NCBI GenBank assembly: GCA_037176725.1
Contig: JAZBRS010000020.1
Coordinates: 89,474,001-89,538,000, forward strand
Origin: Posidonia oceanica
Lineage: Eukaryota; Streptophyta; Magnoliopsida; Alismatales; Posidoniaceae
Length of the DNA stretch: 64,000 bases
Reading direction: 5' to 3'
Position 1 is the stretch's first letter; every line of letters starts with the position of its first letter. Both the position numbers and the translations under genes were made by a program. Under the pieces are notes generated by a model. The model was not told the DNA's origin and ran no database searches. It worked only from the letters and a program-made list of their open reading frames with translations. Below are positions 63,601-64,000 of this stretch, piece after piece.

Positions 63601-64000
63601 CGAACATGACTACGATGGGGCAAGTAAGGGCTTGTTCTCAAATTAAGGAAGCAAGCAAACAAACAGACATGAATTCGAAATGGCACGCAAAGGCACTCGT
63701 CCAAGAATTAAGTATGCGAGCAAACTTGACCACGAAGGGGCATGTATGGGCTTGTCCACAAATAAAAGAAGCAAGCAAACAAACAGACGTAACTTTGAAA
63801 AGGCACGCAAAGGCGCTCATCCTCAAATTACGGAAGCGAACAAACATGAACACGAAGGGGCATGTAAGGGCTTGTCACAAATTAAGGAAGCAAGCTTACA
63901 AACAGACGTGACTTCGAAAAGGCATGCAAAGCCGCTCGCCCTCAAATTAAGGAAGCGAGCAAACATGACCACGAACGGGCATCAAAGTGCATCCCTCAAA
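60601..64000 (+). repeat. Block shared with 26.4-30.18 kb, running off the window
   Basis: Matches the 26.5-kb GGGACACAAATGC unit at its start and then follows the 27.6-30.18 kb copy at offset 33,823-33,824 to the last base. The window therefore ends inside a duplicated block and inside the array. Confidence 0.8.

Larger units (their letters stand above)
1..64000 (+). repeat. 120-bp tandem satellite array filling the window
   Basis: Every 120 bp from the first base to the last the same motif series returns: GTCCTCAAATTAAGGAAGC, then a CAAACAAACAGACGTGAC stretch, TTCGAAAAGG, CACGCAAAGGCGCTC, the core again, GCGAGCAAACATGACC and ACGAAGGGGCATGTAAGGGC. All units point the same way and I found no inverted segment. 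Units differ from one another mostly by substitutions, with rare indels. The consensus is about 48% GC, with A (about 37%) far exceeding T (about 14%) on this strand. No gene, tRNA, rRNA, transposon end or unique DNA interrupts the array, and neither array edge is present. Structure is read directly; a heterochromatic location in a eukaryotic chromosome is inferred. I do not recognise it as a named satellite. Confidence 0.97.

Noticed and set aside
1..64000. CRISPR array (short core repeated with intervening sequence)
   Set aside because: A core of about 27 bp recurs every 55 or 65 bp, but the sequences between are two alternating relatives repeated hundreds of times, not unique spacers. No cas genes are present, and the CpG decay pattern is eukaryotic.
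1..64000. CENP-B box in the CTTCGAAAAGGCACGC stretch of half A
   Set aside because: It begins with TTCG, but the required A and CGGG positions of the box do not fit (GGCACGC in their place).
1..64000. Ribosomal DNA spacer or telomeric repeat
   Set aside because: No rRNA gene, no short telomeric hexamer or heptamer tract, and no promoter-like subrepeat boundary is visible in 64 kb.
1..64000. CAAACAAACAAAC microsatellite
   Set aside because: It is part of half A, two or three CAAA steps long, and does not expand into an independent microsatellite.

Overview
The whole 64,000-base window is one uninterrupted tandem satellite array. I see no gene, RNA gene, transposon or unique flanking sequence, and the array runs off both ends. 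The basic unit is 120 bp, always in the same head-to-tail orientation. Each unit is a diverged dimer: a 65-bp half (A) and a 55-bp half (B). Both halves open with the core GTCCTCAAATTAAGGAAGC, followed by an A-rich AGCAAACA stretch. A differs from B mainly by an extra 8 bp (AACAGACG) and an extra CG near its end, so both halves descend from one unit of about 55-65 bp.

Organism: almost certainly a eukaryote, from heterochromatin (pericentromeric, centromeric, subtelomeric or knob-like). All seven CpG sites of the unit recur as both TpG and CpA derivatives, the footprint of cytosine methylation. The only CHG site in the consensus (CAG) also often appears as TAG or CAA. That hints weakly at a plant. 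I do not recognise the satellite as a named family.

Layout. Above the 120-bp unit the array is a mosaic of kilobase-scale duplications. (i) 1-5,829 matches about 9,520-14,900, including roughly 0.9 kb (1,813-2,725 against 11,331-12,243) in which I found no difference. (ii) About 5,830-18,675 recurs colinearly at 36,434-48,741, offset 30.6 falling to 30.07 kb, with indels that are mostly whole units. (iii) 41,911-49,619 and 49,620-57,300 are adjacent copies of a 7.7-kb higher-order repeat. (iv) 20,240-21,367 and 21,368-22,495 are an almost identical 1,128-bp tandem duplication, the youngest event seen. (v) 26.4-30.18 kb matches 60.6-64.0 kb, and 19.32-23.87 kb matches 57.07-60.6 kb with rearrangement. 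(vi) 31.6-35.4 kb is an older 16-unit (1.92-kb) duplication in the most diverged part of the window.

How it works together: it is non-coding DNA shaped by unequal exchange. Breakpoints fall in the shared core of A and B, which lets a half-unit be gained or lost (+55, -55 or 175-bp events). Because 120 is divisible by 3 and the consensus lacks stops in some frames, long open frames with a 40-residue period appear on both strands (up to 504 codons). They are broken repeatedly by CGA-to-TGA changes at one CpG and by frameshifting half-unit events, so I treat them as by-products of the repeat.
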